This document shows, one piece after another, positions 1 to 8,881 of a stretch of DNA of 64,000 bases. Position 1 is the first letter of the stretch; every line of letters starts with the position of its first letter. The translations under genes and the position numbers were made by a program. Source of the stretch: Microbacterium azadirachtae (lineage in GTDB: Bacteria; Actinomycetota; Actinomycetes; Actinomycetales; Microbacteriaceae); assembly GCF_000956545.1 (NCBI RefSeq), contig NZ_JYIT01000079.1, positions 1-64,000 of the forward strand, read 5' to 3'. Under the pieces are notes generated by a model. It was not told where the DNA came from, made no database searches, and saw nothing but the letters and a program-made list of their open reading frames with translations.

Positions 1-2
1 CC

Positions 3-593
3 GCGCCGTCGCCCGCCGCCCCTCCGCCGGCTCCGCCCCGCAGCCGGCTGCGCACGCTCGGCGTCTGGGCCCTGTCGATCGTCCTCGTCATCGCGGCATG
101 GGGACTCATCCAGCTGCAGCAGCCCGACGACGCCCCCTACGAGAGCTTCGTCAGCCGCACCACCGTCGGCGAGCCCGCCACCACCCGCAACCTGGCGATG
201 ACCGTCACCCGCGTCCGCGCCGCCCATGCGGTCTCGGACGGCCGGCGCTGGCGCGCCGACGGCACGTGGCTCGTCGTCGATTTCGACGCCGCCGCCGTCG
301 TGGACCAGTTCGGAGCCCTGCTGGCCACCTCGAACCTGCACCTCGGCGACCGCACGTACTCCGCCACGGAGCGCGGCGAGAGCGCCCGGAACATGGTGCT
401 GGTCACGGGCGTCCCGCGACACGGGAGCATCGCCTTCGAGGTGCCGCCTGGATCGCTGGAGGGCACCGCGACCCTCGAGTTCGCGGTGGACTACGACACG
501 GACGCCGACGGCGTGATCGAGGTCGTGGTCGATCTCGATCAGGTCGCGATGCAGAACGAGATCACCCTCGATCCGGAGGGGTGGGCACGATGA
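3..593 (+). CDS. membrane-anchored extracytoplasmic protein, 5' end outside window
   Basis: The reading frame is open from the window edge, so the start lies upstream; 196 residues are visible. The visible part begins with a Pro/Ala-rich cytoplasmic-looking stretch, then one hydrophobic segment at about visible residues 19-38. About 150 residues of beta-rich, Asp/Val-rich sequence follow, which would sit outside the cell. The architecture resembles DUF4352-type extracytoplasmic domains, but I see no diagnostic motif and do not assign a function. The stop codon overlaps the next gene (ATGA), so the two are probably translated together. Both have a single N-terminal membrane helix and an exported domain, which suggests a shared surface role. 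The missing upstream genes would be needed to go further. Confidence 0.75.
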   Translation, partial: APSPAAPPPAPPRSRLRTLGVWALSIVLVIAAWGLIQLQQPDDAPYESFVSRTTVGEPATTRNLAMTVTRVRAAHAVSDGRRWRADGTWLVVDFDAAAVVDQFGALLATSNLHLGDRTYSATERGESARNMVLVTGVPRHGSIAFEVPPGSLEGTATLEFAVDYDTDADGVIEVVVDLDQVAMQNEITLDPEGWAR

Positions 594-1156
594 CGGACGA
601 CGCGACCCCCATCCGGCGGGGTTGGTGGCGCAGCAACCTCCTCAGCCTCGGCGTGCTGGCGGTGCTGCTGCCGGCGACGGTACTCGGCATCGGCTGGTGG
701 AAGTGGGATCACGCGTTCCCCGGCTCGGGCCAGCCGGTCTGGGCCGTGGAGCCCGGGAAGTCGGGCACCGTGGAGCTGCAGGGCGCGACCTGGGGCCCGG
801 TGCGCTCCAAGGAGGTCGCCGACACCTCCGGACTCGACATGCCCCCGAACGCGAAGCTCATCCTCGTCGGCGTTCCGGTGGATCCGACGGGCGACAAGGG
901 TCCGGGGTGCTGGTCGCCCAAGCTGGTCCAGAAGAGCACGGGGCGGGTCTGGCTGTCGGCGCGCACCGAGCTGGGTCTGCTGTGGAACGACGACGAGCCC
1001 GAGGACTGCGTGCCGACGTTCGAGGGCGAGAAGGCCGAGCGCTACGAGCTGGTCCTCCCCTACGTCGTCCCGGACGATGTGGAGGGCCCGTTCTGGGTCG
1101 ATCTGGAGCCGCTCTCCGCGAAGTCGAAGTACGTACGCTTCAGCATCGATCCCTGA
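590..1156 (+). CDS. single-pass membrane protein, unknown function
   Basis: 188 residues. The N-terminus has a short basic stretch (RRGWWRSN) and one hydrophobic helix at about residues 16-36, followed by an exported domain of about 150 residues. Two cysteines in the exported domain, in GPGCWSPK and EPEDCVPTF, could form a disulfide. The start is chosen because its ATG overlaps the TGA of the preceding gene by four bases, a common translational-coupling arrangement. It is not recognisable as an enzyme. It probably works with its coupled partner at the cell surface, perhaps as an accessory to a transporter encoded upstream of the window; that is an inference from layout only. Confidence 0.72.
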   Translation: MTDDATPIRRGWWRSNLLSLGVLAVLLPATVLGIGWWKWDHAFPGSGQPVWAVEPGKSGTVELQGATWGPVRSKEVADTSGLDMPPNAKLILVGVPVDPTGDKGPGCWSPKLVQKSTGRVWLSARTELGLLWNDDEPEDCVPTFEGEKAERYELVLPYVVPDDVEGPFWVDLEPLSAKSKYVRFSIDP

Positions 1157-1171
1157 GTCCGGCGACCCCGG

Positions 1172-2554
1172 TCAGGCCGGCGGCACGGCCGGCGGCACCG
1201 GCGCGCCGGGCGGCAGTTTGGTGGTCCGTGACGACGCAGGCTCGCGCAGGGCAGCGCTGGGCAGCGCCCCCGCGGCTGCGGTGATCGCCGCGGCGTCGAC
1301 CTCGTCCTCTGTCGCGGGCGCGGCCGCATCGCTGCGCGCCTGCTGCGCGCGGCGCAGCATCCCGAACGTGGTGTCGTAGGCGCCGGCCACCACGGCGAGG
1401 CGGATCGGCTCCATGATCAGCGGCGGGATCAGGAAGATCACCGGCCAGTACACGTTCCAGAAGAGATCGAGGTCGTGCGGTCCGATCCAACGGCTCACGC
1501 CGTAACGCAGCCAGGACTGCGCCACGACGACGACCGTGTAGAGCAGCGCGTACGACGCGATGATGAGCGGCCCGGCGCGCCACATCAGCAGGATCGCGCG
1601 CCAGATCGGGAGGAAGCGCGATCCGAGTTCGGCGCCGAGGTCGCGCAGCCGTCGCATCACGGGGTTGGGCACCCGCGCGACCCGCTCGTGCATCTGCACG
1701 ATGAGCCGGTGCTGGATCTGCAGCTTCTCCGCCACGATCGCCTGCCCGTAGACGACTCCGGCAACCGTGAGCCAAGCCAGCGGCGCGAGGAGCACCGGCC
1801 CCGCCTGGCCGAGCAGCCAGCCGATGCCGTCGCCGAGCCAGACGAGGGGAGGCAGCCAGCCCGCGAGCGTCGCGCGGACCTCTCCGAGCCACGCCACGGC
1901 CGCCCGCGTGTCGATCCAGGCGGTCACGGCTTGCGTGACGTCCTTCAGCAGCAGCACCGAGAAGAAGACCCAGATCACTTCGCAGTAGACCGCGGCGAGC
2001 GCCATCGCACGCGGCAGCCGGTTCGACCAGCGTCCCCATGCCCAGCGGGCGGCGAACGCGCCGACGATGATCAGCACCGTCCACACGTTGAACGACAGCT
2101 CGAGCACGTTGTCGCCCGGGTCGAAGGTGCGGTCGGTGCCGAGGGTGGCCCTGATCTCCTCGGTGTTCTTCGCGAGCGCGCGCAGCCCGTAGGCCTGGAT
2201 GTCCTCGCGGAGCAGGCCCTGCGCGGCGTACACCGCGAAGAAGGGCAGGATGCTCGCCAGCAGAGCCGTGAGGAAACTGCGTCGCCGTTCCGCGGCCGCC
2301 TCGGGCACCGGCGCGACGCTCTGCAGCGCACGCAGGCCGTCGCGCATGACGAGCAGCATCCCGACCAGGCTGATGAGGCGCGCGAGCACGGCGATCGGGA
2401 GGATCAGCAGCCCGCCGACCGACGTGTACGCGCCCACGACGCCGGCGACCTCGTTCACCACGTAGTGCACGAGGATTCCCGCGAGATACCAGGCCAGCAG
2501 CGCAGGCCACCGCATCCACAGCACCCGGCCGGTCGTCCGCAGTATCGCCCCCAC
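1172..2554 (-). CDS. multi-pass integral membrane protein, unknown function
   Basis: 460 residues with several long hydrophobic segments: near residues 14-34, 45-70, 95-115, a cluster around 160-240, and more towards 330-400. The C-terminal 60 residues are Ala/Pro/Asp-rich and look cytoplasmic. A GTG start is chosen because a TAATCT box (2561-2566, read on the minus strand) lies six bases before it, matching the leaderless pattern of other genes here; there is no Shine-Dalgarno sequence. Nothing in the sequence identifies a transporter or enzyme family. It is convergent with the 590-1156 gene, with only 15 bases between their stops. Confidence 0.75.
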   Translation of the reverse strand: MGAILRTTGRVLWMRWPALLAWYLAGILVHYVVNEVAGVVGAYTSVGGLLILPIAVLARLISLVGMLLVMRDGLRALQSVAPVPEAAAERRRSFLTALLASILPFFAVYAAQGLLREDIQAYGLRALAKNTEEIRATLGTDRTFDPGDNVLELSFNVWTVLIIVGAFAARWAWGRWSNRLPRAMALAAVYCEVIWVFFSVLLLKDVTQAVTAWIDTRAAVAWLGEVRATLAGWLPPLVWLGDGIGWLLGQAGPVLLAPLAWLTVAGVVYGQAIVAEKLQIQHRLIVQMHERVARVPNPVMRRLRDLGAELGSRFLPIWRAILLMWRAGPLIIASYALLYTVVVVAQSWLRYGVSRWIGPHDLDLFWNVYWPVIFLIPPLIMEPIRLAVVAGAYDTTFGMLRRAQQARSDAAAPATEDEVDAAAITAAAGALPSAALREPASSRTTKLPPGAPVPPAVPPA

Positions 2555-2625
2555 GCGCTCAGATTAGCGCGCCCGCCGCGCTTCCCGGGGCCGCGGTGCG
2601 ATTGCTTCCCGAGCGCCGCGGCCGG

Positions 2626-3186
2626 TCAGTCCCAGATGCTCGGGGCCGGCGCCTTCGTGGGCGGCAGCGCCGAGGCGGCGGCCCAGTCGTGGATCCAGTC
2701 CTCGACGCCCGGCACGTCCTCCGGACGACCCAGCGCCCCGAAGAACTCCTCGTGCGAGACGGTGCCTCCGGTGCGGCGCAGCATGCGCGCGCGCACGATG
2801 ACCTTGGCGTACACCTCGCCGGCGACCACGGCCCTGTGTTCCATGAACAGCGCCTTGTCGTCGTGGCCGATGAACCGCGACTCGATGTCGAAGCGCTGCC
2901 ACAGCTCGAGCGACTTGCGGAACGTGATCGTCTCGCTCGAGACCACGGCGTACCACCCGCGCTCCTTCATGGCGTCGAAAAGCCCGGTGCGGATCAGCAG
3001 ATCCCATCGGCCGAGGTCGAACAGCGACAGGTACCGGCCGTTGTTCATGTGCCGGAGGATGTCGATGTCCGTCGGCAGCGTGGTGAGGCGGATGCGGCCG
3101 ACGGCCGTCGGGGCGAGGCTCTGGCCGCGGCGGGCACGACGGCGGGCGGACAGGATGACGAGCATGGTGCGCCAGATCACGTTCAC
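2626..3186 (-). CDS. acyl-CoA thioesterase-like hotdog protein
   Basis: 186 residues. It has the hotdog-fold thioesterase signature: a D-x-D-I-L-R-HMNNGRYL segment at about residues 40-52 (the HMNNGRYL loop is typical of 4HBT/THEM6-like proteins), then a central helix and beta strands ending near residue 140. The family hydrolyses acyl-CoA or related thioesters in the cytoplasm; the substrate cannot be read from sequence. The N-terminal 30 residues are basic and hydrophobic and may be membrane-associated. A GTG start is used because a TACGCT box lies six bases upstream (3193-3198, minus strand), again a leaderless arrangement. It is monocistronic and divergent from the acetyltransferase gene. 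Confidence 0.8.
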   Translation of the reverse strand: MNVIWRTMLVILSARRRARRGQSLAPTAVGRIRLTTLPTDIDILRHMNNGRYLSLFDLGRWDLLIRTGLFDAMKERGWYAVVSSETITFRKSLELWQRFDIESRFIGHDDKALFMEHRAVVAGEVYAKVIVRARMLRRTGGTVSHEEFFGALGRPEDVPGVEDWIHDWAAASALPPTKAPAPSIWD

Positions 3187-3327
3187 AGCAGGAGCGTAGT
3201 GAATCCGGCACGGATCACGAGGATCGCTTGTCGGATCTCCACAGAGCGTTCGAGGCGCGAAACGCGACTGAAATGCATGTCGCCGCTCGATTTCGCGTCA
3301 GCGCACGGCACGCGTAGAGTCGCGAAC

Positions 3328-3834
3328 ATGAGCGCCGAAGCCCTTCCCACCGTCACCGTCCGGCCCGTTCGCGATGTGGATGCCGAAGCGCTCGGCCGCG
3401 TGCACGCGAAGTGCTGGCACGAGACCTACGACCACCTGATCAGCACCGCCACGCTCGAGGCCGTGTCGCCCAAGCGCCTGGCGGAGCTGTGGACGCACTG
3501 GGCGTCCCAGGGCGAGGAGTACCGCATGAGCGCGGCGCTCGTCGACGGCGAGATCGTCGGGTTCGTGGGCTCGGGTCCCGCCCGCGACGACAACCCGCCG
3601 GCCGAGCGCGAGCTCTACTTCATCTACCTCCTCGATGCCTGGCACGGCACCGGCATCGGCCAGCGGCTCTTCGAGGCCGCCGTCGCCGCCGGCGAGCGCT
3701 GCTACCTGTGGGTCGCCGAGGACAACCCCCGCGCACACCGCTTCTACGCGCGCAACGGGTTCACCCTCGACGGCGCGTCGCAGCAGGAGCCGTTCCTGGG
3801 CGAGACGATCAAGGAAGTCCGCTTCGTCCGCTGA
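3328..3834 (+). CDS. GNAT family N-acetyltransferase
   Basis: 168 residues. The first 60 residues ([24 protein letters not shown]) match the opening strand and helix of GNAT enzymes of the RimI type. The acetyl-CoA binding region is the [19 protein letters not shown] segment, a Q/RxxGxG/A-type loop in HGTGIGQRL. The [16 protein letters not shown] stretch is the usual C-terminal motif. The acceptor, a protein N-terminus or a small amine, is not determined. ATG 3328 has a TAGAGT box (3315-3320) seven bases upstream and no Shine-Dalgarno sequence, so the mRNA is probably leaderless. The gene converges on the cytochrome-b gene across a strong stem-loop. Confidence 0.88.
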   Translation: MSAEALPTVTVRPVRDVDAEALGRVHAKCWHETYDHLISTATLEAVSPKRLAELWTHWASQGEEYRMSAALVDGEIVGFVGSGPARDDNPPAERELYFIYLLDAWHGTGIGQRLFEAAVAAGERCYLWVAEDNPRAHRFYARNGFTLDGASQQEPFLGETIKEVRFVR

Positions 3835-3848
3835 GCCGCCCTCCTCGG

Positions 3849-3928
3849 CCGAAACCCCCGCACACCGTCGAAACCCCCTCCGAGCTCCGTCGCTCGGAGG
3901 GGGTATCGGCGTGTGGTGGGGGTTTCGG
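3849..3928. terminator. nested bidirectional stem-loop between convergent genes
   Basis: Outer arms of 11 bp (3849-3859 with 3918-3928) enclose an inner 11-bp perfect stem (3874-3884 with 3893-3903, 8-base loop). It sits between the stops of the acetyltransferase and the cytochrome-b gene, so it can serve both strands. There is no U-run, as is usual in high-GC actinobacteria. It shares two exact words of 13 and 12 bases with the structure between xylA and xylB. Confidence 0.75.
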
Positions 3929-3971
3929 GATCGGATCCGGTCCCGCGAGGGCGGGGGCGGATCCGGCGCGG

Positions 3972-5687
3972 TCAGCGGCCGGAGACCTGGCCGAACAGCT
4001 TCGCGATGGGGGCGAGCACGAGCGGCCGCGCGGCGATCCAGCCGCCGGCGATCACGGCGAGCGACAGCAGGAACACCCAGAACCCGGTCCAGGTCACCGC
4101 GTCCTGGGCGGCGAACATGTGGTTCAGGTTGCGGAGCATCCCGGTCAGCAGCACCAGTGCGACGTGCACCACGATGAACGCTACGAAGAAGAGCATCGTC
4201 GGGAAGTGCAGCGCGCGGGCGACCTCGATCGGGTAGGCCTTCGAGAGGCCCTCGGCCTTCTTGGGCCACAGCCCCGACATGCGGAATCCCGTGGCGATCG
4301 CGACGGGCGCGGCCAGGAACACCACCGTGAAGTAGGCGAGCTGCTGCAGGCTGTTGTAGTTCACCCAGCCGTTCTCGGTCGGCCAGTCGAACGAGACGTA
4401 CTGCAGCGCCGCCGACAGCGCGTTCGGGAAGACCTCCCAGCTGGTCGGCACGAGCCGCATCCACTGCCCCGTGACGAACAGCAGCACGATGAACACCACG
4501 CCGTTGAGGATCCAGAGCAGATCCAGCCCCTGATGGAACCACAGCGTGAGGCTGATCTTGCCCTTCGGGTTGCCGCGCGGCGTCCAGAAGGCGGTCGGCC
4601 TCTTCTCGCTGCGCACCCGGAGGCCGGAGCGGATGATCAGCGTCATCAGGAACACGTTGAAGAAATGCTGCCAGCCGATCCACGCGGGAAGGCCGACGGG
4701 GGCGCCGGCGGGCAGGTGGTACTCGCCTGGGTACGTGGTGAGGAAGTCCTGCATGAACGGGAGGCTGAGGAACGCCCGCACGATCGCGATCCCCGCGCCG
4801 GCCAGCACCGCGAGGCCCGCGGCGGCGAACAGCCCTCCGATCGCCTGCGGCCAGGTGGGGCTGAGCTTCGAGGGAGCAGGCTCGGCGGACACGCGGCGCG
4901 GAGCGGAGCCGTTCCACACGGTGCGGGTGAAGGGCAGAGGGGCGGACACGTCGGGACGACGCGCCACCGCGCTCGCCGCCGCGGAAGTCGCCGCCGCCGT
5001 GGTCGCCGGCTCCGCGGTCGCGGGTTCAGCGCTCGGCAAGGCCGCAGCAGCCTGTTCGAGGACCTCGGACACCGCGGCGGGCGCCGCCGACGCACGCACG
5101 GACCCCGCGGGCGGCCACGGATCGCCGCCTGCCACGCGCGGCAGACCGCGGCGCAGAGAGGTTCCGGGAGCCGTGGCACGCTCAGCCGAGGGGAGATCGG
5201 GAGCGGAGGCGGCGGGCGCAGCGGGGGTCGCGGCCGGAGCGCTGGACGAGGCCTGCGGAGCCTCCGCAGTGCGCGCGGCGTCGGTCTGCACCACCGGCGC
5301 GGGGACGCTCGCAGCGCCTCCCGGCACCGCGACACCGGCCGGGGGCCACGGCTCGCCTCCGCTCACCCGCGGCAGTCCCCGGCGGAGGGGGGATCCGCCC
5401 GCTGCCGCGCCGGATCCCTCGCGAAGCCGATCCGCCGACGCCGAGACCGTCGTCGCCTGTTCCGCGGCTTTCGGCGCGACGTCCTCCCCCACCGATGTCA
5501 CCACCGACGCAGCAGAGAGGGAACCCCCCGCTGCGGGGGCGCTCGGAGCAGCGGAATCCACCGCGACGGATCGCTCATCGCCGGATGCGGCGTCGGCGGA
5601 CGCGAGCGCATCGGACGCGACCACGCCGGCGGGCGGCCAGGCGTCCCCGCCCGGGGTGCGCGGCAGTCCCCTCCGCAGAGTGGCCAT
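3972..5687 (-). CDS. cytochrome b/b561-type membrane protein with repeated N-terminal motif
   Basis: 571 residues in two parts. Residues 1-280 are Ala/Pro/Ser-rich, probably disordered and cytoplasmic. They carry three copies of LRRGLPRxxGGxxWPPAG at 4-21, 101-118 and 178-195. Residues 281-571 form a membrane domain with about five helices. Histidines H341 (WQHFF), H385 (WFHQG), H494 (ALHFP) and H508 (VVHVA) lie in helices and could ligate two b-type haems, as in cytochrome b561/b6-type domains. The gene follows etfA with two bases between stop and start, so it is very likely cotranscribed with etfB-etfA. That placement suggests it passes electrons between ETF and the membrane quinone pool; this is inference. 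No iron-sulfur or flavin motif is visible. Confidence 0.82.
   Translation of the reverse strand: MATLRRGLPRTPGGDAWPPAGVVASDALASADAASGDERSVAVDSAAPSAPAAGGSLSAASVVTSVGEDVAPKAAEQATTVSASADRLREGSGAAAGGSPLRRGLPRVSGGEPWPPAGVAVPGGAASVPAPVVQTDAARTAEAPQASSSAPAATPAAPAASAPDLPSAERATAPGTSLRRGLPRVAGGDPWPPAGSVRASAAPAAVSEVLEQAAAALPSAEPATAEPATTAAATSAAASAVARRPDVSAPLPFTRTVWNGSAPRRVSAEPAPSKLSPTWPQAIGGLFAAAGLAVLAGAGIAIVRAFLSLPFMQDFLTTYPGEYHLPAGAPVGLPAWIGWQHFFNVFLMTLIIRSGLRVRSEKRPTAFWTPRGNPKGKISLTLWFHQGLDLLWILNGVVFIVLLFVTGQWMRLVPTSWEVFPNALSAALQYVSFDWPTENGWVNYNSLQQLAYFTVVFLAAPVAIATGFRMSGLWPKKAEGLSKAYPIEVARALHFPTMLFFVAFIVVHVALVLLTGMLRNLNHMFAAQDAVTWTGFWVFLLSLAVIAGGWIAARPLVLAPIAKLFGQVSGR
5103..5678 (-). repeat. three protein-level repeats LRRGLPRxxGGxxWPPAG
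   Basis: Three 54-base units encode near-identical 18-residue motifs at 5625-5678, 5334-5387 and 5103-5156. They are separated by unrelated Ala/Pro-rich linkers of 79 and 59 residues. Varying positions are mostly Thr/Val, Pro/Ser/Ala and Asp/Glu, while LRRGLPR, GG and WPPAG are fixed. This points to conserved function, such as a docking peptide, rather than recent duplication. Confidence 0.85.
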
Positions 5688-5689
5688 GG

Positions 5690-6670
5690 TTACTTCTTCC
5701 GCGCGCGCAGCTGCTCGATCACCTGCGGCACGACGGTGAACAGGTCGCCCACGATGCCGAAGTCCGCGACGTCGAAGATCGGCGACTCGGGATCCTTGTT
5801 GATCGCGACGATCGTCTTGGCGGTCTGCATGCCCGCGCGGTGCTGGATGGCACCCGAGATGCCCAGCGCGACGTAGAGCTGCGGCGACACCGAGACGCCG
5901 GTCTGACCCACCTGGTGCGCGTACGGGATGTAGCCGGCGTCGACGGCGGCACGGGAGGCGCCGATCGCGCCGCCCAGCTCGTCGGCCAGCTCTTCGACAA
6001 GAGCGAAGTTCTCCTTGGATCCGAGCCCGCGGCCGCCCGAGACGACGACCTTGGCACCGCGGAGCTCGGGGCGCGACGAGGTCGCCTCGACGGCCTCGAT
6101 CGCGGATCCCGTCGCCGCTGCGGCCCCGGACGGCTCGACGGCGAGCGCCTCGACGCGGGCGTCGGTGACGGCCTCGGCGCGGGCGTCGATCGCACCCTGG
6201 CGCACCGTGATGATCGGGGCGTCGAACGTGGGCGCCGAATCGGTGAGGAACGCGCCGCCGTAGACCGAATGGTGCGCGACCACGCCCTCCTCGTCACGGG
6301 AGACGCCGATCGCGTCGACCGACAGCGCCAGGTGCTCGCGCACGGCCAGGCGTCCGGCGACGTCCCGCCCGGCGATCGAGTTCGAGACGAGCACCGCATC
6401 CGGCCGCACGGCACGGTACGCGGCCTGCAGCGCGTCGACGACGGGCACGGTGACCCCGGCCGCGTCGATGTCGGCGGTGAGCACGACCTGCGCGCCCGCG
6501 GAGACGGCGGCGTCGACCGCCGCCTGGGCGGTGCCCGCCGGGGCGGCGACGAGGGCGATCGGAGCGCCCAGCTGCGCGGCGGCGCCGAGAAGGCCCGCGG
6601 TCGACGGCGACGCGGCTCCCGCGGGGGTCACGTCGACGAGCACGAGGATCGCGTTGTCCGGGTACGCCAT
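5690..6670 (-). CDS. etfA: electron transfer flavoprotein alpha subunit
   Basis: 326 residues. The N-terminal alpha/beta domain (about 1-190) is followed by the FAD-binding domain with the ETF-alpha signature: [12 protein letters not shown] near 210-220, then [32 protein letters not shown], and [22 protein letters not shown] near the C-terminus. With EtfB it forms a soluble heterodimer that takes electrons from acyl-CoA dehydrogenases and passes them to a membrane acceptor. ATG 6670 is two codons inside the end of the etfB transcript, with the etfB stop three bases away. Length is normal. The isobutyryl-CoA dehydrogenase at 12368-13555 is a plausible electron donor. Confidence 0.96.
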   Translation of the reverse strand: MAYPDNAILVLVDVTPAGAASPSTAGLLGAAAQLGAPIALVAAPAGTAQAAVDAAVSAGAQVVLTADIDAAGVTVPVVDALQAAYRAVRPDAVLVSNSIAGRDVAGRLAVREHLALSVDAIGVSRDEEGVVAHHSVYGGAFLTDSAPTFDAPIITVRQGAIDARAEAVTDARVEALAVEPSGAAAATGSAIEAVEATSSRPELRGAKVVVSGGRGLGSKENFALVEELADELGGAIGASRAAVDAGYIPYAHQVGQTGVSVSPQLYVALGISGAIQHRAGMQTAKTIVAINKDPESPIFDVADFGIVGDLFTVVPQVIEQLRARKK

Positions 6671-6672
6671 GA

Positions 6673-7449
6673 TCACACCAGCCTGTTCTGCACGAGGAAC
6701 TCGACGAGCTGCGCCGCGGCGTCGCCCTCGTCCGTGATCTTCACGCCCGCCGCGCGCGGCGGCTTCTCGGCCGCGGCCGTGAGGATGGTCTGCGGCGCCT
6801 CCGCCGGGTCGGCGCTGACGCCGAGGTCGGCGAGGGTGAGCACCTCGAGCGGCTTCTTCTTCGCCGCCATGATGCCCTTGAAGTTCGGGAACCGCGCGTC
6901 GGGCAGGGCCTCGGTGATGGAGATCACGGCGGGGAGCGGCACGGTCACCTGCTGGGAGCCGAAGTCGGTCGCGCGCGTTCCGGTCACGGCGTCGGCACCG
7001 ATCTCGACCGCGCTCAGGGCGGTGGCCTGGGCGAACCCGAGGTGCTCCGCGAGCATCGCCGGGATCACGCCCGCCGAGCCGTCGGTGGAGAGGTTCCCGG
7101 TGATGACCAGGTCGGGCTCGCCGCGGCGGATCGCCGCCGCCAGCACCGCGGCCGTGACGCCCAGGTCCGCGCCCTGCAGTGCCTCGTCGACCACGTGGAC
7201 GGCTGATCCTGCGCCGATGGCGAGCGCGCGGCGGATCGACGCCGTCGCCGACTCCGGCGCCATCGACAGCGCGACGACCTCGGTGCCGGGGTTCGCATCG
7301 GCGTGGCTCAGGGCCACCTCGAGGGCCCGCTCGGTGATCTCGTCGAGCACCACCTCTCCGGCGCCGCGGTCGGCCAGACCCGTCTCCAGGTCGAGCTTGC
7401 GGTCCCCGTAGGTGTCGGGCACCTCTTTCACCAGGACGAAGATCTTCAT
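6673..7449 (-). CDS. etfB: electron transfer flavoprotein beta subunit
   Basis: 258 residues, normal for EtfB. It starts MKIFVLVKEVPDT, the classic beginning of the family, and carries the conserved AMP-binding fold with ALSMAPESATASIRRALAIGAGSAVHV. The middle section DLVITGNLSTDGSAGVIPAMLAEHLG is the usual ETF-beta region, and residues VTGTRATDFGSQQVTVPLPAVISITE precede the helical arm. A good Shine-Dalgarno sequence (GGAGG, read on the minus strand at about 7454-7459) lies before the ATG. It is the first gene of an etfB-etfA-cytochrome b operon. Confidence 0.96.
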   Translation of the reverse strand: MKIFVLVKEVPDTYGDRKLDLETGLADRGAGEVVLDEITERALEVALSHADANPGTEVVALSMAPESATASIRRALAIGAGSAVHVVDEALQGADLGVTAAVLAAAIRRGEPDLVITGNLSTDGSAGVIPAMLAEHLGFAQATALSAVEIGADAVTGTRATDFGSQQVTVPLPAVISITEALPDARFPNFKGIMAAKKKPLEVLTLADLGVSADPAEAPQTILTAAAEKPPRAAGVKITDEGDAAAQLVEFLVQNRLV

Positions 7450-7707
7450 CGAGCCTCCTCACGCGAGCTTGGCCGGCCACCCGGCCGCAGGCGGGATCGC
7501 CCCGGTTACCGGGCGATAACGTGGTGCCAGCGTACCTCAGCGGCGGGGTCGGATCCGACTCCCTCCAGGGCTCCCGGACGCCCTCTGGCGCAACCCTCCA
7601 AGCCGCGCGCCGCCTCGCCGGGGACGGTTTGGCGGAGCACCACGAACGGTGTCCGCGACGGCCGCGGGAAGCCCGGGATCCGGTGACCGCCCCGGTAACG
7701 TAGGGAC
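7450..7707. promoter_or_regulatory. divergent promoter region between etfB and a MarR gene
   Basis: 258 bases without a gene. On the etfB side there is an odd palindrome CCGGTTACCGG at 7502-7512. On the MarR side CCCGGTAACG recurs at 7691-7700, inside the putative -10 (TAACGT, 7696-7701) of the MarR gene. The related CGGTTACC and CGGTAAC words on both sides make a shared regulator, possibly the MarR protein itself, plausible. Confidence 0.45.
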
Positions 7708-8244
7708 ATGGCCCGCCCGCATCCGCTGCCCATCGATCCCCTCGCCGAGGCGAAGCGGCAGTGGCTCGCGCACGGCTGGACCGATGCCGCCGACGGCATG
7801 TCGCTCGTGACCTCGGTGATGCGCGCGCAGCAGCTCCTGCTCGCCCGCGTGGACGCGGCTCTGCGCCCGTTCACCCTCTCCTTCGCCCGGTACGAGGTGC
7901 TGCGCCTGCTCGCGTTCAGCCGCACCGGGACGCTTCCGCTCTCCAGCGTCGTCGCACGCCTGCAGGTGCATGCGACGAGCGTGTCCAGCACCGCGGACCG
8001 CCTCGTGCGCGACGGGCTCATCGCTCGCCATCGCGACCCTCACGACGGACGCGCCGCGCTGCTCGAGCTCACCGAGACCGGTCGCGAACTCGTCGAGCGC
8101 GCCACCACGGCGCTCAACGACGAGGTGTTCGCCGATCCCGGGATCTCCGCAGAGGACGCCGCCGACCTCGTCGCGATCGTGGCGCGCATGCGCAAGGCCG
8201 CCGGGGACTTCGCCGACCCGCGCCCGCAGCCGGATCCGCTCTGA
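7708..8244 (+). CDS. MarR family transcriptional regulator
   Basis: 178 residues. The winged helix-turn-helix spans about residues 60-125: SLSFARYEVLRLLAF, then LSSVVARLQVHATSVSSTADRLVRDGLIARHRDPHDGRAALLELTETG, the MarR DNA-recognition helix and wing. Flanking helices would dimerise. MarR proteins usually repress a neighbouring gene or themselves and respond to small aromatic or acidic ligands; the ligand is unknown here. Expression looks leaderless (TAACGT six bases before ATG). It is divergent from etfB, so control of the ETF operon is possible. It has no redox cysteine like the OhrR downstream. Confidence 0.9.
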   Translation: MARPHPLPIDPLAEAKRQWLAHGWTDAADGMSLVTSVMRAQQLLLARVDAALRPFTLSFARYEVLRLLAFSRTGTLPLSSVVARLQVHATSVSSTADRLVRDGLIARHRDPHDGRAALLELTETGRELVERATTALNDEVFADPGISAEDAADLVAIVARMRKAAGDFADPRPQPDPL

Positions 8245-8283
8245 TGGGATCCTTCGTCCTCGAGCGGACCTAGGCTGACGGTC

Positions 8284-8724
8284 ATGAGCGAACTCAGGAT
8301 CCGCACCACCCTCGAGCCCATGGGACCGGCAGGGGCGATCGTGCTCAGCGATGCGCAGGTCGCCGAGCTGAGCACCGCCAAGGCCTTCCCCGTCGTGGTC
8401 ACGGTCGGCGAGAAGACCGCGCGACTGCGCCTGGCCAGGATGGGCGGCAAGAACCTCATCGGCTTCAGCAAGGCGAACCGCGCCGCGATCGGCGTCGAGC
8501 TCGGCGACGAGTTCGACGCGGTGATCGCGGCCGACACCGCCGAGCGCACGGCCGAGGTGCCCGAGGCGCTCGCCGCGGCCCTCGCCGAGGCGGGGCTGAC
8601 CGGCGCCTTCGAAGCGCTCAGCTTCACGCGTCGCAAGGAGCTCGCCGGGTCGGTCGCCGACGCCAAGCAGGAGGCGACCCGCGAGCGCCGCATCGCAAAG
8701 GCGCTCGACGAACTCCGCGCCTGA
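8284..8724 (+). CDS. DUF1905/YdeI-like protein
   Basis: 146 residues. The N-terminal 75 residues form a small beta-barrel-like DUF1905 domain (RIRTTLEPMGPAGAIVLSD...ARLRLARMGGKNLIGFSKANR). The C-terminal LTGAFEALSFTRRKELAGSVADAKQEATRERRIAKAL matches the YdeI/OmpD-associated helical motif, where S-x-x-x-R-K-E and R-x-R-R positions are conserved. The family is widespread and its biochemical role is not established. A TAGGCT box sits seven bases before ATG, so it appears to have its own leaderless promoter despite following the MarR gene by 39 bases. Confidence 0.82.
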   Translation: MSELRIRTTLEPMGPAGAIVLSDAQVAELSTAKAFPVVVTVGEKTARLRLARMGGKNLIGFSKANRAAIGVELGDEFDAVIAADTAERTAEVPEALAAALAEAGLTGAFEALSFTRRKELAGSVADAKQEATRERRIAKALDELRA

Positions 8725-8752
8725 CCGGCCGCTCCCCCGGATCCCGCTCGCC

Positions 8753-8841
8753 GGTCGCGGATTGCACTGACCGGGCCGCCGGGATCCGTTCACTGGTCGC
8801 AGATTGCGGGATTCCAGTGCTCAAAGCCACAATCCGCGACC
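8753..8841. repeat. intergenic inverted/direct repeat element
   Basis: GGTCGCGGATTG (8753-8764) pairs perfectly with CAATCCGCGACC (8830-8841). Inside lies a second near-copy, GGTCGCAGATTGCGG, framed by ACTGG and CCAGT. So one word occurs twice directly and once inverted in 90 bases. It may act as a terminator for the YdeI-like gene, but the internal repetition resembles REP-type elements. Confidence 0.6.
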
Positions 8842-8881
8842 AGCGAGCCGACCGCCGAGACGGCGAACCATGTCCCCACTA

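Noticed and set aside
1475-3199. Long open frames opposite the membrane-protein and thioesterase genes.
   Set aside because: They are Arg/Pro/His-rich translations without domain similarity, as expected opposite high-GC coding sequence.
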